Of a stretch of DNA of 14,639 bases, positions 1 to 6,150 are shown one piece after another; position 1 is the first letter of the stretch; every line of letters begins with the position of its first letter. The notes below the pieces were generated by a model. The model was given only the letters and a program-made list of their open reading frames with translations. It was not told the DNA's origin and ran no database searches. The position numbers and the translations under genes are program-made. The DNA lies in contig CAZWRK010000104.1 of assembly GCA_964635875.1 (NCBI GenBank), positions 1 to 14,639 of the forward strand, written 5' to 3'. The DNA is from CAZWRK01 sp964635875. Lineage in GTDB: Bacteria > Pseudomonadota > Gammaproteobacteria > Burkholderiales > Aquaspirillaceae.

Positions 1-57
1 AAGTCGCTTGGCGTTACCATACTGACTGAAGATGAATTTGAAGCTTTAATAAAGTAA
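1..57 (+). CDS. 3' end of a gene with a BRCT-like C-terminus (possibly NAD-dependent DNA ligase)
   Basis: Only the last 18 codons and the TAA are inside the window; the gene enters from the left edge. The visible residues are KSLGVTILTEDEFEALIK. The pattern 'xLGVxIxxEDEFxxLI' followed directly by the stop is the usual ending of a C-terminal BRCT domain, as in bacterial NAD-dependent DNA ligase (LigA), where the last strand and helix read roughly 'ELGVxIIDEEEFLxLL'. A phage-encoded ligase would seal nicks during replication, which fits a large phage genome. BRCT domains also end other proteins, such as replication factor C large subunits and some exonucleases, so the ligase assignment is an inference from 18 residues. 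Confidence 0.55.
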   Translation, partial: KSLGVTILTEDEFEALIK

Positions 58-69
58 GGATGCTTGGCT

Positions 70-141
70 GTGTCAAGTAAACCAATTCTTATCTCCGATG
101 CGCTTAAGCTAGATAAACGTTTCATATATAAAGGACCGTGA
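70..141 (+). CDS. Possible 23-residue micro-ORF
   Basis: A GTG-initiated frame of 23 codons ends in TGA four bases before the next gene's ATG. It has a purine-rich TAAGGA (55-60) nine bases upstream, overlapping the stop of the preceding gene. The peptide begins VSSKPILISDALKLD and ends in FIYKGP. The only other support is that it fills an 87-base gap in a genome where most gaps are negative or a few bases. The stretch may instead be only a leader for the next gene. Confidence 0.25.
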   Translation: MSSKPILISDALKLDKRFIYKGP

Positions 142-144
142 AGC

Positions 145-882
145 ATGGATGACTTAGAGAAATTGAAGCAAAAGGTTGACCAAGCGCGACGTGAGCTTAA
201 CACCGCGTTTACTAACAAAATACGGCAAGGGTTCAACGTAACTGGAATTAAAGGACCAATCGAAATAGTTGATTCAATTGACGCCGCTGCGGTCGCATTG
301 CGCTCTGGCTCTACGATAGCTGAAATGGCGACGCTAGCGGACAAAGAGTTGCAGCAACATTGCCTTTCGTCTTATCAGAATAACCAGCGTCCGCTAGCCT
401 CGGCTTATCTTGTCATTATTTGCGACCCTACTACAAATGCTATTCTGCACTCGGCTATCTGGTCGTCGCCTGAGTGGGAACAGTCGCGTTTACTAGACGA
501 ACCAACCTACATTGCGCTTGAGGTCCGCGACAAATCATTCGATGCCGCCGCTGACAACTTAATTCGAAGTGCATTGACGCACTTGTTCTACCATGCAAAA
601 CGCTTATCAGAAGACCACGAGCCTGGTGCGATAATAGCGGACTACGTTAACACGCTAGCAACGCATCCAAGTCCGTTGCGGTATGCCCGACTGCTAGAGT
701 ACTTTGAGCCGTATAATTGTGCGAGAATTTATTATGCCGTGCACAAAATGTGCGGTGACGACACTAAGCTTACGGAGATTTTTAGAACGTTAATCGTATC
801 CTTACTACCCAAACTTCGCAGCCTATTCCCGGAGTCAACACCAATTGGCAGCTCTGACAAAACTACAGATCGAGCTACGTAA
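145..882 (+). CDS. Hypothetical protein, 245 aa
   Basis: I do not recognise this protein. It starts with ATG eight bases after an AAAGGA element and opens with a charged amphipathic helix (residues 1-25, DLEKLKQKVDQARREL), followed by a mixed alpha/beta body with a hydrophobic strand near residues 87-95 (AYLVIICD). It is soluble-looking: no signal peptide, membrane segment or known catalytic motif is visible. The end overlaps the next gene by 38 bases, so the two are probably co-translated. Position after a putative ligase end suggests an accessory gene of the replication or early region, but that is context only. Confidence 0.75.
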   Translation: MDDLEKLKQKVDQARRELNTAFTNKIRQGFNVTGIKGPIEIVDSIDAAAVALRSGSTIAEMATLADKELQQHCLSSYQNNQRPLASAYLVIICDPTTNAILHSAIWSSPEWEQSRLLDEPTYIALEVRDKSFDAAADNLIRSALTHLFYHAKRLSEDHEPGAIIADYVNTLATHPSPLRYARLLEYFEPYNCARIYYAVHKMCGDDTKLTEIFRTLIVSLLPKLRSLFPESTPIGSSDKTTDRAT

Positions 883-1459
883 TCAGTTTGCCGCGATACT
901 GGTAGGAGAAAAAACTTTTCCGCCAATGTTTGCTGCTGTGTTCTCTATCGTCAAAGTAAATACAGGCTTGCTACTACCAGTGGACAACTCGGCTATACAA
1001 GAAGAGCCGGACGACTCCGTTATTTTTCAGTCGGCTAGGTATGAATGGTATATCTGCGGTAGTCGTAAGCTAATGTTACTCCCGTCCCGCGTAGCGGACT
1101 GCTACAACACCCCTTACGATTGGTTTAATGGAGTCAACGTAAAGTCGCGAAGCAGTCTACTACCCAAATGGCGATTAGATAAAACCGGTAAACTAATACT
1201 AGTAGACTCGGTTGATCTGCCTAGTATTTACAATTACTCTAGACCGGTGTTAGTTGCGTGTGGGCATTTGTTTAAGCATCTGCGTGTTGAGAATAAACCT
1301 ACCTGGATTGCTGCGGTTGATTTGCTGTCTTCGGCTCAGGCGTTAATAGACAAACTAAAGTCAAGCCACAGTGCCGACTACGAGCGTAGTTACAACGACA
1401 GTTTTAAAGCTTGGTACTATGGCACTTTTGAGCCGAGATACATGGGCCGCGTGGATTAG
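845..1459 (+). CDS. Hypothetical protein, 204 aa, TTG start
   Basis: Function not recognised. The reading frame opens with TTG at 845, inside the end of the previous gene; a GGAG at 830-833 lies 11 bases upstream. The next in-frame start is ATG 926, which would lose the sequence ALTKLQIELRNQF, and an AGGAG 17 bases before it is too distant, so TTG is preferred. The protein is of ordinary composition, rich in aromatic residues near its C-terminus (FKAWYYGTFEPRYMG), with no membrane segment or recognised motif. It is the last gene before the 56-base gap that carries the promoter-like TATAAT at 1490. Confidence 0.7.
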   Translation: MAALTKLQIELRNQFAAILVGEKTFPPMFAAVFSIVKVNTGLLLPVDNSAIQEEPDDSVIFQSARYEWYICGSRKLMLLPSRVADCYNTPYDWFNGVNVKSRSSLLPKWRLDKTGKLILVDSVDLPSIYNYSRPVLVACGHLFKHLRVENKPTWIAAVDLLSSAQALIDKLKSSHSADYERSYNDSFKAWYYGTFEPRYMGRVD

Positions 1460-1473
1460 CGCCAGATAAAAAC

Positions 1474-1501
1474 TTGAAGTAAAGTGCGTTATAATACTTG
1501 A
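1474..1501 (+). promoter_or_regulatory. Putative sigma70-type promoter, perfect -10 box
   Basis: A perfect TATAAT lies at 1490-1495 in one of the few real intergenic gaps, 20 bases before the ATG at 1516. A TTGAAG sits at 1474-1479, but the 10-base spacing is far too short for a normal -35 element, so this would act as a weak or -10-driven promoter, or be read by a phage-modified polymerase. A TG dinucleotide lies just upstream but not in the exact extended -10 register. The second promoter candidate at 7186-7191 shares the string AGTG shortly before TATAATA. Confidence 0.45.
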
Positions 1502-1515
1502 GTAAAGGTTTAACT

Positions 1516-1707
1516 ATGCGTGACATCAATTTACGGGTTATACCCGATAACGTGATGCAAGCTTGGCAGCGTTTCAAGCTGCGAGACAGAGAAGCAGTAA
1601 TGTCTGCGCAAGACATTAGTGATGCCGTCACACTTGCGGAATACTTCAGCGATTCGCTAGAAGTAATTGAGCGGCAAGTTCTAGAACTGTGTCAACAGAA
1701 GACCTAG
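1516..1707 (+). CDS. Small hypothetical protein, 63 aa
   Basis: Unrecognised small soluble protein, predicted mainly helical, with a charged middle (FKLRDREAV) and a C-terminal helix (SLEVIERQVLELCQQ). I chose ATG 1516 because AAAGG at 1504-1508 stands seven bases in front of it. The frame is open from TTG 1498, but that codon lies almost on the -10 box and has no ribosome binding site. Its end overlaps the following GTG-started gene by 19 bases. No DNA-binding or catalytic motif is clear. Confidence 0.65.
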   Translation: MRDINLRVIPDNVMQAWQRFKLRDREAVMSAQDISDAVTLAEYFSDSLEVIERQVLELCQQKT

Positions 1708-1928
1708 AAAGGTTACGCTATAAGATGCCCGGCCAAGGTAAGGTCAGGTTACTTGTTCAGAGACTACACGTTCCTAGCTTGTGCCAAAGTAAGCACGCAG
1801 AAGTATGTCACTCTGAAAGCGTCGAGATACTAGCTGAAACTCTTAAAAGCGCAGTAGCAGAGCTAACTCGCCATAACGGCGTAGAGCCGTGTTGGCGATA
1901 CTGCCTCGTAGGAGTTAAGTATGAGTAA
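1689..1928 (+). CDS. Small hypothetical protein, 79 aa, GTG start
   Basis: The GTG start lies within the last codons of the preceding gene and has no good Shine-Dalgarno element, so expression would depend on translational coupling. The product is basic at the N-terminus (LERLRYKMPGQGKVRLL), contains four cysteines without a clear metal-binding spacing, and has a helical middle (SVEILAETLKSAVAELTRH). No family is recognised. The last codons carry an imperfect hairpin (1869-1897) and the ribosome binding site of the next gene, whose ATG overlaps this stop by eight bases. Confidence 0.55.
   Translation: MSTEDLERLRYKMPGQGKVRLLVQRLHVPSLCQSKHAEVCHSESVEILAETLKSAVAELTRHNGVEPCWRYCLVGVKYE
1869..1897 (+). 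repeat. Imperfect inverted repeat near a gene junction
   Basis: CGCCATAACGGC and GCCGTGTTGGCG form two 5-bp stems separated by a 2-base internal mismatch, with a 5-base loop (GTAGA). It lies in the last codons of one gene, 12 bases upstream of the AGGAG of the next, where mRNA structure could affect access to that ribosome binding site. No U-tract follows, so it is not an intrinsic terminator. Confidence 0.35.
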
Positions 1929-2322
1929 TAAAAAACGTAAGCGAAAGTATACGTCAGTAAAGCCATCACAAGTCCGAGCATCGTTACAAGCTGGTGTCAA
2001 GTTTGTAGCTATCCACACAGCTGTAGTTTCTCGTGACGCTAATGGCAAAGAGCACCTAATAAAGCCAAACACGTCTTTGCGTGAAGTGGTTAAACAAAAC
2101 TCGCAGGAAATGCGATGCAAAGTGCTTAGTGGCGCCTTAGCAGGCAGCTTGCTTACGTTTTCATGGTACGGCGTTACTATTATCAAAAAACAGCGCTCAC
2201 TTTGGCTTTATGCTAAGCAAGAGTGCGGTAGAAAAGAGTTGGTCCTGATTATTCAACCTGTTAAGGAGAAACGCAATGGGCGCAAAAAAGGGAAAGAAAT
2301 CGAGTCGTATAGCGGCACCTAA
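1921..2322 (+). CDS. Highly basic hypothetical protein, 133 aa
   Basis: The start is well defined: AGGAG at 1910-1914 lies six bases before ATG. The protein has lysine/arginine clusters at both ends (NKKRKRKY near residue 3 and KEKRNGRKKGKE near the C-terminus) around a compact centre with beta-strand character (KFVAIHTAVVSRD; SLLTFSWYGVTII). This charge pattern suits a nucleic-acid-binding or RNA-binding protein, but no named fold is recognised. Its last 47 bases overlap the next gene, which encodes a protein with a strongly acidic tail; opposite charges in adjacent coupled genes could mean the products interact. Confidence 0.65.
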   Translation: MSNKKRKRKYTSVKPSQVRASLQAGVKFVAIHTAVVSRDANGKEHLIKPNTSLREVVKQNSQEMRCKVLSGALAGSLLTFSWYGVTIIKKQRSLWLYAKQECGRKELVLIIQPVKEKRNGRKKGKEIESYSGT

Positions 2323-3040
2323 ACCGAAGCAATCGCCACCGGCGGAACTTAAAAGCGAGTTGTGTTTGCTTTTAGAGCAACTGCGCGAAAATATTGACGC
2401 GACATCGCCGCCTGTCGCAGCATATTCGACCGACGAGCTAATAAGGCTGCTACGCAAGCCAGATACGATAACGTCGTTTGCAAATGAAATCTCATCGCTG
2501 CACGAGTTAGACGCAGAGTTACGCAGCAAGCTAAACGAACTGATTGGTAGCTTGTCTATGTTTCGGGACGAGTTGCCAAGTATTAATCGCGTTGACATGT
2601 ATAATCGGTCTTGGCAGAGCTTGCACGTTGCTGCTGATATGATTAGCAATATGGAGAATTACGCTGAGAATACCGATTCTGCTGTTGCTGCTATGGAATT
2701 ACCTGTTCTATACGGTATGCATGGCGACTCACCAAGTACGCCGCAGCTAGAAATAGTGTATGGTGATAACGCTGATTTGCTAGCCAACTTGTGCAACGAC
2801 ATGACCGTATTTTCTAATACGATGATCGCTAAAGTGTTTATGCACCTGCTACGTACGTTAGCGACAGACTTCAATGCGGTGCTTAAAACCATTAACAACT
2901 TTGCCGACTTGTTGCAGTTAGTACGCGTGACCAAAACGTCGTTGGATGCTCTTCGGCCTATGGTAACACCAGCTACCATGCTAGAAAATAACGACGAGGA
3001 CGACGAAGACGACGAAGACGACGAAGACGAGGACGAGTAG
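2276..3040 (+). CDS. Hypothetical protein with poly-acidic tail, 254 aa
   Basis: AAGGAG at 2261-2266 supports ATG 2276. The N-terminus is basic (GAKKGKKSSRIAAPKPK), the body (residues 25-235) is largely helical, and the last 15 residues (240-254) are all Asp or Glu. The tail is encoded by near-perfect GACGAA/GACGAG repeats. Acidic tails of this kind occur in histone chaperones, DNA-mimic proteins and phage single-stranded-DNA-binding proteins, where the tail binds partners; none of these folds is recognisable here. The preceding gene overlaps it by 47 bases, and the next gene's GTG shares the last base of its TAG stop. Confidence 0.75.
   Translation: MGAKKGKKSSRIAAPKPKQSPPAELKSELCLLLEQLRENIDATSPPVAAYSTDELIRLLRKPDTITSFANEISSLHELDAELRSKLNELIGSLSMFRDELPSINRVDMYNRSWQSLHVAADMISNMENYAENTDSAVAAMELPVLYGMHGDSPSTPQLEIVYGDNADLLANLCNDMTVFSNTMIAKVFMHLLRTLATDFNAVLKTINNFADLLQLVRVTKTSLDALRPMVTPATMLENNDEDDEDDEDDEDEDE
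2993..3037 (+). repeat. Short tandem GAC/GAA/GAG codon repeat
   Basis: Fifteen consecutive Asp or Glu codons. The 9-base unit GACGACGAA recurs almost exactly, so the tail length may vary between relatives by slippage. It encodes the acidic C-terminal tail of the 254 aa protein. Confidence 0.85.
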
Positions 3041-3453
3041 TGCCAACTAAGATCGAACCAATACAACCCAAAACGCTATACGACGTAGCCTATTGGGTTA
3101 CGCACGCGCAGAATATTTCTGATTGCAAAATTCGCATTTCGCCTAACTGTCAGCCAGTCTCCCCACGGCAGGCAATGCTCTGGCGAACATTGCGACGGCT
3201 CAGACTAATCATTAACGATTTCAAACCCGCTGGATTTTTTCTAGTAGAGAATCCAGATGTTTGGTCTAGTCAATTTGGTCATCGTTTAGCAATACCGTAC
3301 GGTGGAAATGCTACCAGGCAAGTAGCGCCACCTCTTAAGAGCATAATAAACTACGGAGGGTTGGCCTGCACGCAAGCCACCGTAGTTGCTATTTATGAGC
3401 TAAATGGAGAAACATCAGATGGGGCGCCCGAAAGTACACAGGCTAGCGGATAG
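3040..3453 (+). CDS. Hypothetical protein, 137 aa, GTG start
   Basis: The GTG start overlaps the previous stop as TAGTG, a typical stop-restart junction, with GAGG about seven bases upstream inside the acidic-repeat coding sequence. The protein has a basic central helix (RQAMLWRTLRRLRLIIND, residues 43-60) and a Gly/Pro-containing C-terminal half. No family is recognised and no membrane segment is seen. The last 35 bases overlap the next gene. Confidence 0.65.
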   Translation: MPTKIEPIQPKTLYDVAYWVTHAQNISDCKIRISPNCQPVSPRQAMLWRTLRRLRLIINDFKPAGFFLVENPDVWSSQFGHRLAIPYGGNATRQVAPPLKSIINYGGLACTQATVVAIYELNGETSDGAPESTQASG

Positions 3454-3676
3454 CTTAATTGAACTGTCTCGACAAGCGGAAACGCTATTGTCGAAATATG
3501 CAGAAGGCATCCGCTACGAGAAAGGCATGAATATTAAGCAAGTCATGCTTCAAACTGCTGACGCCATCGACAAAGAAGTTGCTGAGCTTAACCTACTAGT
3601 TAATGCTTCAGACTTTACTGAGCCTAAAAAAGCGCAGGCGCGTCGCCTGCGCTGGTGTTCTGCACCCGTATCCTAG
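3419..3676 (+). CDS. Small hypothetical helical protein, 85 aa
   Basis: ATG 3419 (MGRPKVHRL) is preferred over the in-frame ATG 3404, because GGAG at 3406-3409 lies at the right distance in front of 3419 and the upstream ATG has no ribosome binding site. The body is helical (SLIELSRQAETLLSKYAEG; DAIDKEVAELNLLV). The last 15 or so codons run through a perfect GC-rich hairpin (3631-3653) and read KKAQARRLRWCSAPVS, a tail that looks less like folded protein than the rest. Function unknown. Confidence 0.6.
   Translation: MGRPKVHRLADSLIELSRQAETLLSKYAEGIRYEKGMNIKQVMLQTADAIDKEVAELNLLVNASDFTEPKKAQARRLRWCSAPVS
3625..3653 (-). terminator. Perfect 10-bp hairpin, shaped as a minus-strand intrinsic terminator
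   Basis: AGCGCAGGCG (3631-3640) and CGCCTGCGCT (3644-3653) pair perfectly around a 3-base CGT loop. A run of six A bases (3626-3631) precedes the stem on the + strand, so the minus-strand transcript would read stem-loop then UUUUUU, the form of a rho-independent terminator. On the + strand no U-tract follows. No credible minus-strand gene lies to its right, so it may instead be an mRNA structure at the 3' end of a coding region. Confidence 0.5.
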
Positions 3677-3685
3677 GAGACTGCA

Positions 3686-4246
3686 ATGTTAACCTGGCGC
3701 AAAATATTAGAGTATCTGCACGCAAATCCGCAGTGCTTGAATGAGCCTGCGCAGATTGTACCTTACAACCCAGAATTGCCCGACTGTATTGCATTGCAAC
3801 CAGTTATTGCGATTAAGGCGCTGAAAGATTACGAGTTAAATACTCGTGGCGTCAAAGACAACCAACATCATCCAGAGCACGTCGCTTTGCTGGCGGACTG
3901 CGCGCCGTTTTCAGAAGCTGGCGAATATTCTTACGAAGTCGTCTTTACCGACGATAATCAGCTGCTCTACAAAACTACGTTTGTCGGTGAAGACGGCAAA
4001 CTAGAAACGTCCGAAGAGCTGGTAGATGATTTGGATTTGGCTGATCGTAGCGATATCAAGCTAACGGCCATTCGCCAAATTGTAACCTCACTACAAGTTG
4101 ACGATCCTCTACGCGTGGCTGATACGCTGGCATGTGTGCAAGCGATTATCGACATACGCAAGTTGTTTGCGGCTGAACAAAAAGCTCGCGAAGCGTATCG
4201 TGAGCTTATGCGCCGTAACCGTAACGAAGCTGTCTCTGGAGAATAA
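3686..4246 (+). CDS. Hypothetical protein, 186 aa
   Basis: AGGAGA at 3675-3680, overlapping the previous stop, supports ATG 3686. The N-terminus (MLTWRKILEYLHANPQCLNEPAQIVPYN) resembles the opening of a common class of small uncharacterised phage proteins that begin 'MTWxELLxxLxxLxxEQLxxxVxVY'; that likeness is from memory and rests on about 30 residues. The middle is acidic (EELVDDLDLADRSD) and the C-terminus is a basic helix (EQKAREAYRELMRRNRNE). It is soluble, with no catalytic motif visible. The membrane-protein gene follows two bases after its stop. Confidence 0.75.
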   Translation: MLTWRKILEYLHANPQCLNEPAQIVPYNPELPDCIALQPVIAIKALKDYELNTRGVKDNQHHPEHVALLADCAPFSEAGEYSYEVVFTDDNQLLYKTTFVGEDGKLETSEELVDDLDLADRSDIKLTAIRQIVTSLQVDDPLRVADTLACVQAIIDIRKLFAAEQKAREAYRELMRRNRNEAVSGE

Positions 4247-4248
4247 TT

Positions 4249-5142
4249 GTGGCTGAATTCTTTTGGCTTGTGGCGGGAGGCTTTTTAGCAGTCGTAGCCG
4301 TTGGACTGATTTTTGCAGCAGCTAGCAGCACTGACGATGTCAAAAGTGCGGCTACAACGTTTCTCGGCGCAGTTGTGTCGGCATTGTTTGCCGCCTACTG
4401 CTTAGGGTATAACGTCGATGTCACGCTGCCTTACACGTACCCACTGCATACGCTAGGGCTACTAGCAGGATATGTACTATTAGGATTGCTTTACTCGTTC
4501 GTACGTTGGCTAGCGCTAACCTATCGTTTGAGTAAAGCTCGTACATCGCTATGGCTATACTGGTTAAGCACTCAGTTTGCCAGCCGTCGGCGGTTTATTA
4601 TCTCTGACATGATTTACAAGTACTGTCTCAATGCCTACATTGATGACCCGCTTGTTAAATCCCGGTTGGAAGATATTAACACGCGCTTAGATTGCGAGAC
4701 GCTCGCAGACTTACGCAACCGCGTCGAAGCTGCCGGAGCTTCGATTGACGTTATATTGAAGTTTGAGCCAGCCGGAATAACTAAAGCGTATTTCGAGTTG
4801 CTGTATAACGCCGAAGCTAGCAACAACCCGGCAGAGTTTCTTCGCTCAATCGGGCTAGCTAAACTCCCATCATCCTGGCAATCGGACTGGGCCAAGACTC
4901 TTAATAACCAGTCTATGGTTCTTCGCGAAGGACTTAGTACTAAGTTGTTTGGTTACATCAAACCAGAACTAAGTAACTGCTCCTCGTTGATTGCTTCGTG
5001 GATTGTAGTCTGGCCAGCCTGCTTAGCAATCAATACAGTGATGGATGCGGGACAGCTATGCAGCACGTCGGCGTCAATGCTTGTTGACCGGCTTAGCGGT
5101 TTGTACTCTCGACTAGCTAACTCTGTGTGGCGCGAGGAATAA
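4249..5142 (+). CDS. Membrane protein with 3-4 transmembrane segments, 297 aa
   Basis: GTG 4249 follows GGAGA at 4238-4242. Three hydrophobic segments are clear in the N-terminal third, at about residues 4-25 (FFWLVAGGFLAVVAVGLIF), 35-54 and 68-90, followed by an Arg-rich turn (ASRRRF, 111-116), a soluble helical domain (about 117-240), and a further hydrophobic stretch near 245-265 (ASWIVVWPACLAIN). It would sit in the host inner membrane with a large soluble domain. No transporter, lysis or exclusion family is recognised. The stop is TAA immediately followed by ATG of the next gene. An 8-bp perfect hairpin (4724-4744) lies within the coding sequence. Confidence 0.7.
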   Translation: MAEFFWLVAGGFLAVVAVGLIFAAASSTDDVKSAATTFLGAVVSALFAAYCLGYNVDVTLPYTYPLHTLGLLAGYVLLGLLYSFVRWLALTYRLSKARTSLWLYWLSTQFASRRRFIISDMIYKYCLNAYIDDPLVKSRLEDINTRLDCETLADLRNRVEAAGASIDVILKFEPAGITKAYFELLYNAEASNNPAEFLRSIGLAKLPSSWQSDWAKTLNNQSMVLREGLSTKLFGYIKPELSNCSSLIASWIVVWPACLAINTVMDAGQLCSTSASMLVDRLSGLYSRLANSVWREE

Positions 5143-5673
5143 ATGGGGTCCGACATTATGCACTCTCACCTTGAGTTGAAAAACGCTCAAGGTGAGTGGC
5201 ACCGGTTGTACGATTATGTTTGCCCTATACGGGACGATTATGACCAGGCTTGTCCTGAAAAGCACTGGCCATTCTGGTGGCGTAGTTACGACATTTATGC
5301 CGTAATCGGTGGCGTGCGGAATTACTCACAGGTAAAAACAATCAAGCATCATTGCGGTTTGCCAGAAGACAGCGAGTATTTACACGAGGTAGTGAGCGAC
5401 CCTGATGGTTGGTCACTACATCAAAAAGTATTACGAAAAGACAGCTATCCGTTCGACCAAGCCTGGGCGTATAGATGGTTTACAATTGCCGCTATGCTTG
5501 AGTTTGACTACGACACCACGCTTGTCGATGCAAGAGACAACAACACAACCAAAACTTATCGTGAGTTCTTAGGCGCTAATTACTTCAAGGTGCTTGACTC
5601 ACTAGTTGAGTTAGTAAATAAAGAAGCTGGTGGCAATGCTACTCGCATTCGCCTGATTATTTGTTTTGATTAA
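5143..5673 (+). CDS. Hypothetical protein, 176 aa, of a type seen in phages
   Basis: ATG 5143 abuts the previous stop and has GAGGA at 5134-5138. ATG 5158 (MHSHLELKNAQGEWH) is an alternative that matches where I would expect such proteins to begin. The core at residues 45-125 has the order WWRSYDIYAVIGGVRN, then CGLPEDSEYL, then AYRWFTIAAMLEFDY. This Trp-Arg-Ser-Tyr / Val-Arg-Asn / Gly-Leu-Pro-x-Asp pattern resembles uncharacterised proteins I recall from large phages; no function is known to me. It is soluble and rich in aromatic residues. A perfect 11-bp inverted repeat lies in codons 8-18. An AGGAGG follows immediately after the stop. Confidence 0.75.
   Translation: MGSDIMHSHLELKNAQGEWHRLYDYVCPIRDDYDQACPEKHWPFWWRSYDIYAVIGGVRNYSQVKTIKHHCGLPEDSEYLHEVVSDPDGWSLHQKVLRKDSYPFDQAWAYRWFTIAAMLEFDYDTTLVDARDNNTTKTYREFLGANYFKVLDSLVELVNKEAGGNATRIRLIICFD
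5165..5196 (+). promoter_or_regulatory. Perfect 11-bp inverted repeat inside the 5' end of a gene
   Basis: CTCACCTTGAG (5165-5175) and CTCAAGGTGAG (5186-5196) are exact reverse complements separated by the 10-base loop TTGAAAAACG. It begins 22 bases after the ATG at 5143 and seven bases after the alternative ATG at 5158. In mRNA it would be a stable hairpin close to the initiation region; in DNA it has the symmetry of an operator. No U-tract follows. Confidence 0.6.
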
Positions 5674-5688
5674 GGAGGAGTGCAGCTG
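5673..5688 (+). promoter_or_regulatory. Consensus ribosome binding site positioned for a CTG start
   Basis: AGGAGG at 5673-5678 is a perfect anti-SD match overlapping the preceding TAA. The only conventional start nearby in the open frame is GTG 5680, one base after it and too close for normal initiation. CTG 5686 is seven bases downstream, an ideal spacing, and would give an N-terminus M-A-K-Q-N. This suggests initiation at CTG. Confidence 0.5.
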
Positions 5689-6150
5689 GCCAAGCAAAAT
5701 ACAGAGCCGAAGATTTACTTAGACAGTTCCGGTTTGTTGGTATTCAACGTTACCGGCTGTCTAACCGCCGTAGGGTTCCTGACGCTTAAAAACGGCAAGT
5801 GCGTTGTCATTAACGGAAAGGAAATCTCTGGGGTAAAACGGTATAGTCGCAATGGCGTCGTCAAAATCTCGCAAGAGATAGTCGATGACCATAACACGCT
5901 GTTAGAAGCTATGCAGCTATTTGCGCTGGATCATTGCGAAATTAAACGATCAGTGGAGCCGTTTCAGTTTGTGGGTGGCAAGCTGAAGACCTTTTTGGAT
6001 ACGCAAGTAGCGGACTCCGGTACGTTATCTTGTGTTACGCAAGAGCAAACCGAGTCGCGTAAAAGATACTTGTTTGGTCGCCAGTCTAAAACGTTCGCGT
6101 TTTTTCATGAGCCGAATCAAACAGCAGTCGAGGTGATACGACTAGCATGA
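5680..6150 (+). CDS. Hypothetical protein, 154-156 aa
   Basis: The frame opens at GTG 5680, but the spacing to AGGAGG favours CTG 5686, giving a 154-residue product. The N-terminal half looks beta-rich (KIYLDSSGLLVFNVTGCLTAVGFLTL; KCVVINGKEISGVKR), followed by a helical stretch (VDDHNTLLEAMQLFALDHC) and a basic C-terminal part (ESRKRYLFGRQSK). No domain is recognised and no membrane segment is confident. Its TGA overlaps the next ATG as ATGA, so it is translationally coupled to the small membrane protein that follows. Confidence 0.65.
   Translation: MQLAKQNTEPKIYLDSSGLLVFNVTGCLTAVGFLTLKNGKCVVINGKEISGVKRYSRNGVVKISQEIVDDHNTLLEAMQLFALDHCEIKRSVEPFQFVGGKLKTFLDTQVADSGTLSCVTQEQTESRKRYLFGRQSKTFAFFHEPNQTAVEVIRLA

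Noticed and set aside
1474..1495. TTGAAG plus TATAAT as a standard sigma70 promoter
   Set aside because: The 10-base spacer rules out a normal -35/-10 pair; only the -10 box is kept as evidence for a promoter.
2659..3066. Minus-strand ORF of 135 aa with a poly-serine run
   Set aside because: It is the antisense of the acidic codon repeat (GAC/GAA/GAG reads as Ser codons on the other strand) and has no credible start context; the + strand gene explains it.
3625..3660. Possible programmed -1 frameshift at six A bases followed by a hairpin
   Set aside because: The register is CCT AAA AAA GCG, not the X XXY YYZ form, the stem starts without the usual 5-9 base spacer, and neither shifted frame gives a recognisable extension.
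4724..4744. Perfect 8-bp hairpin TCGAAGCT-GCCGG-AGCTTCGA
   Set aside because: It is internal to a coding region, made of common Ala/Glu/Ser codons, and at 8 bp could arise by chance; no regulatory position or tail is associated.
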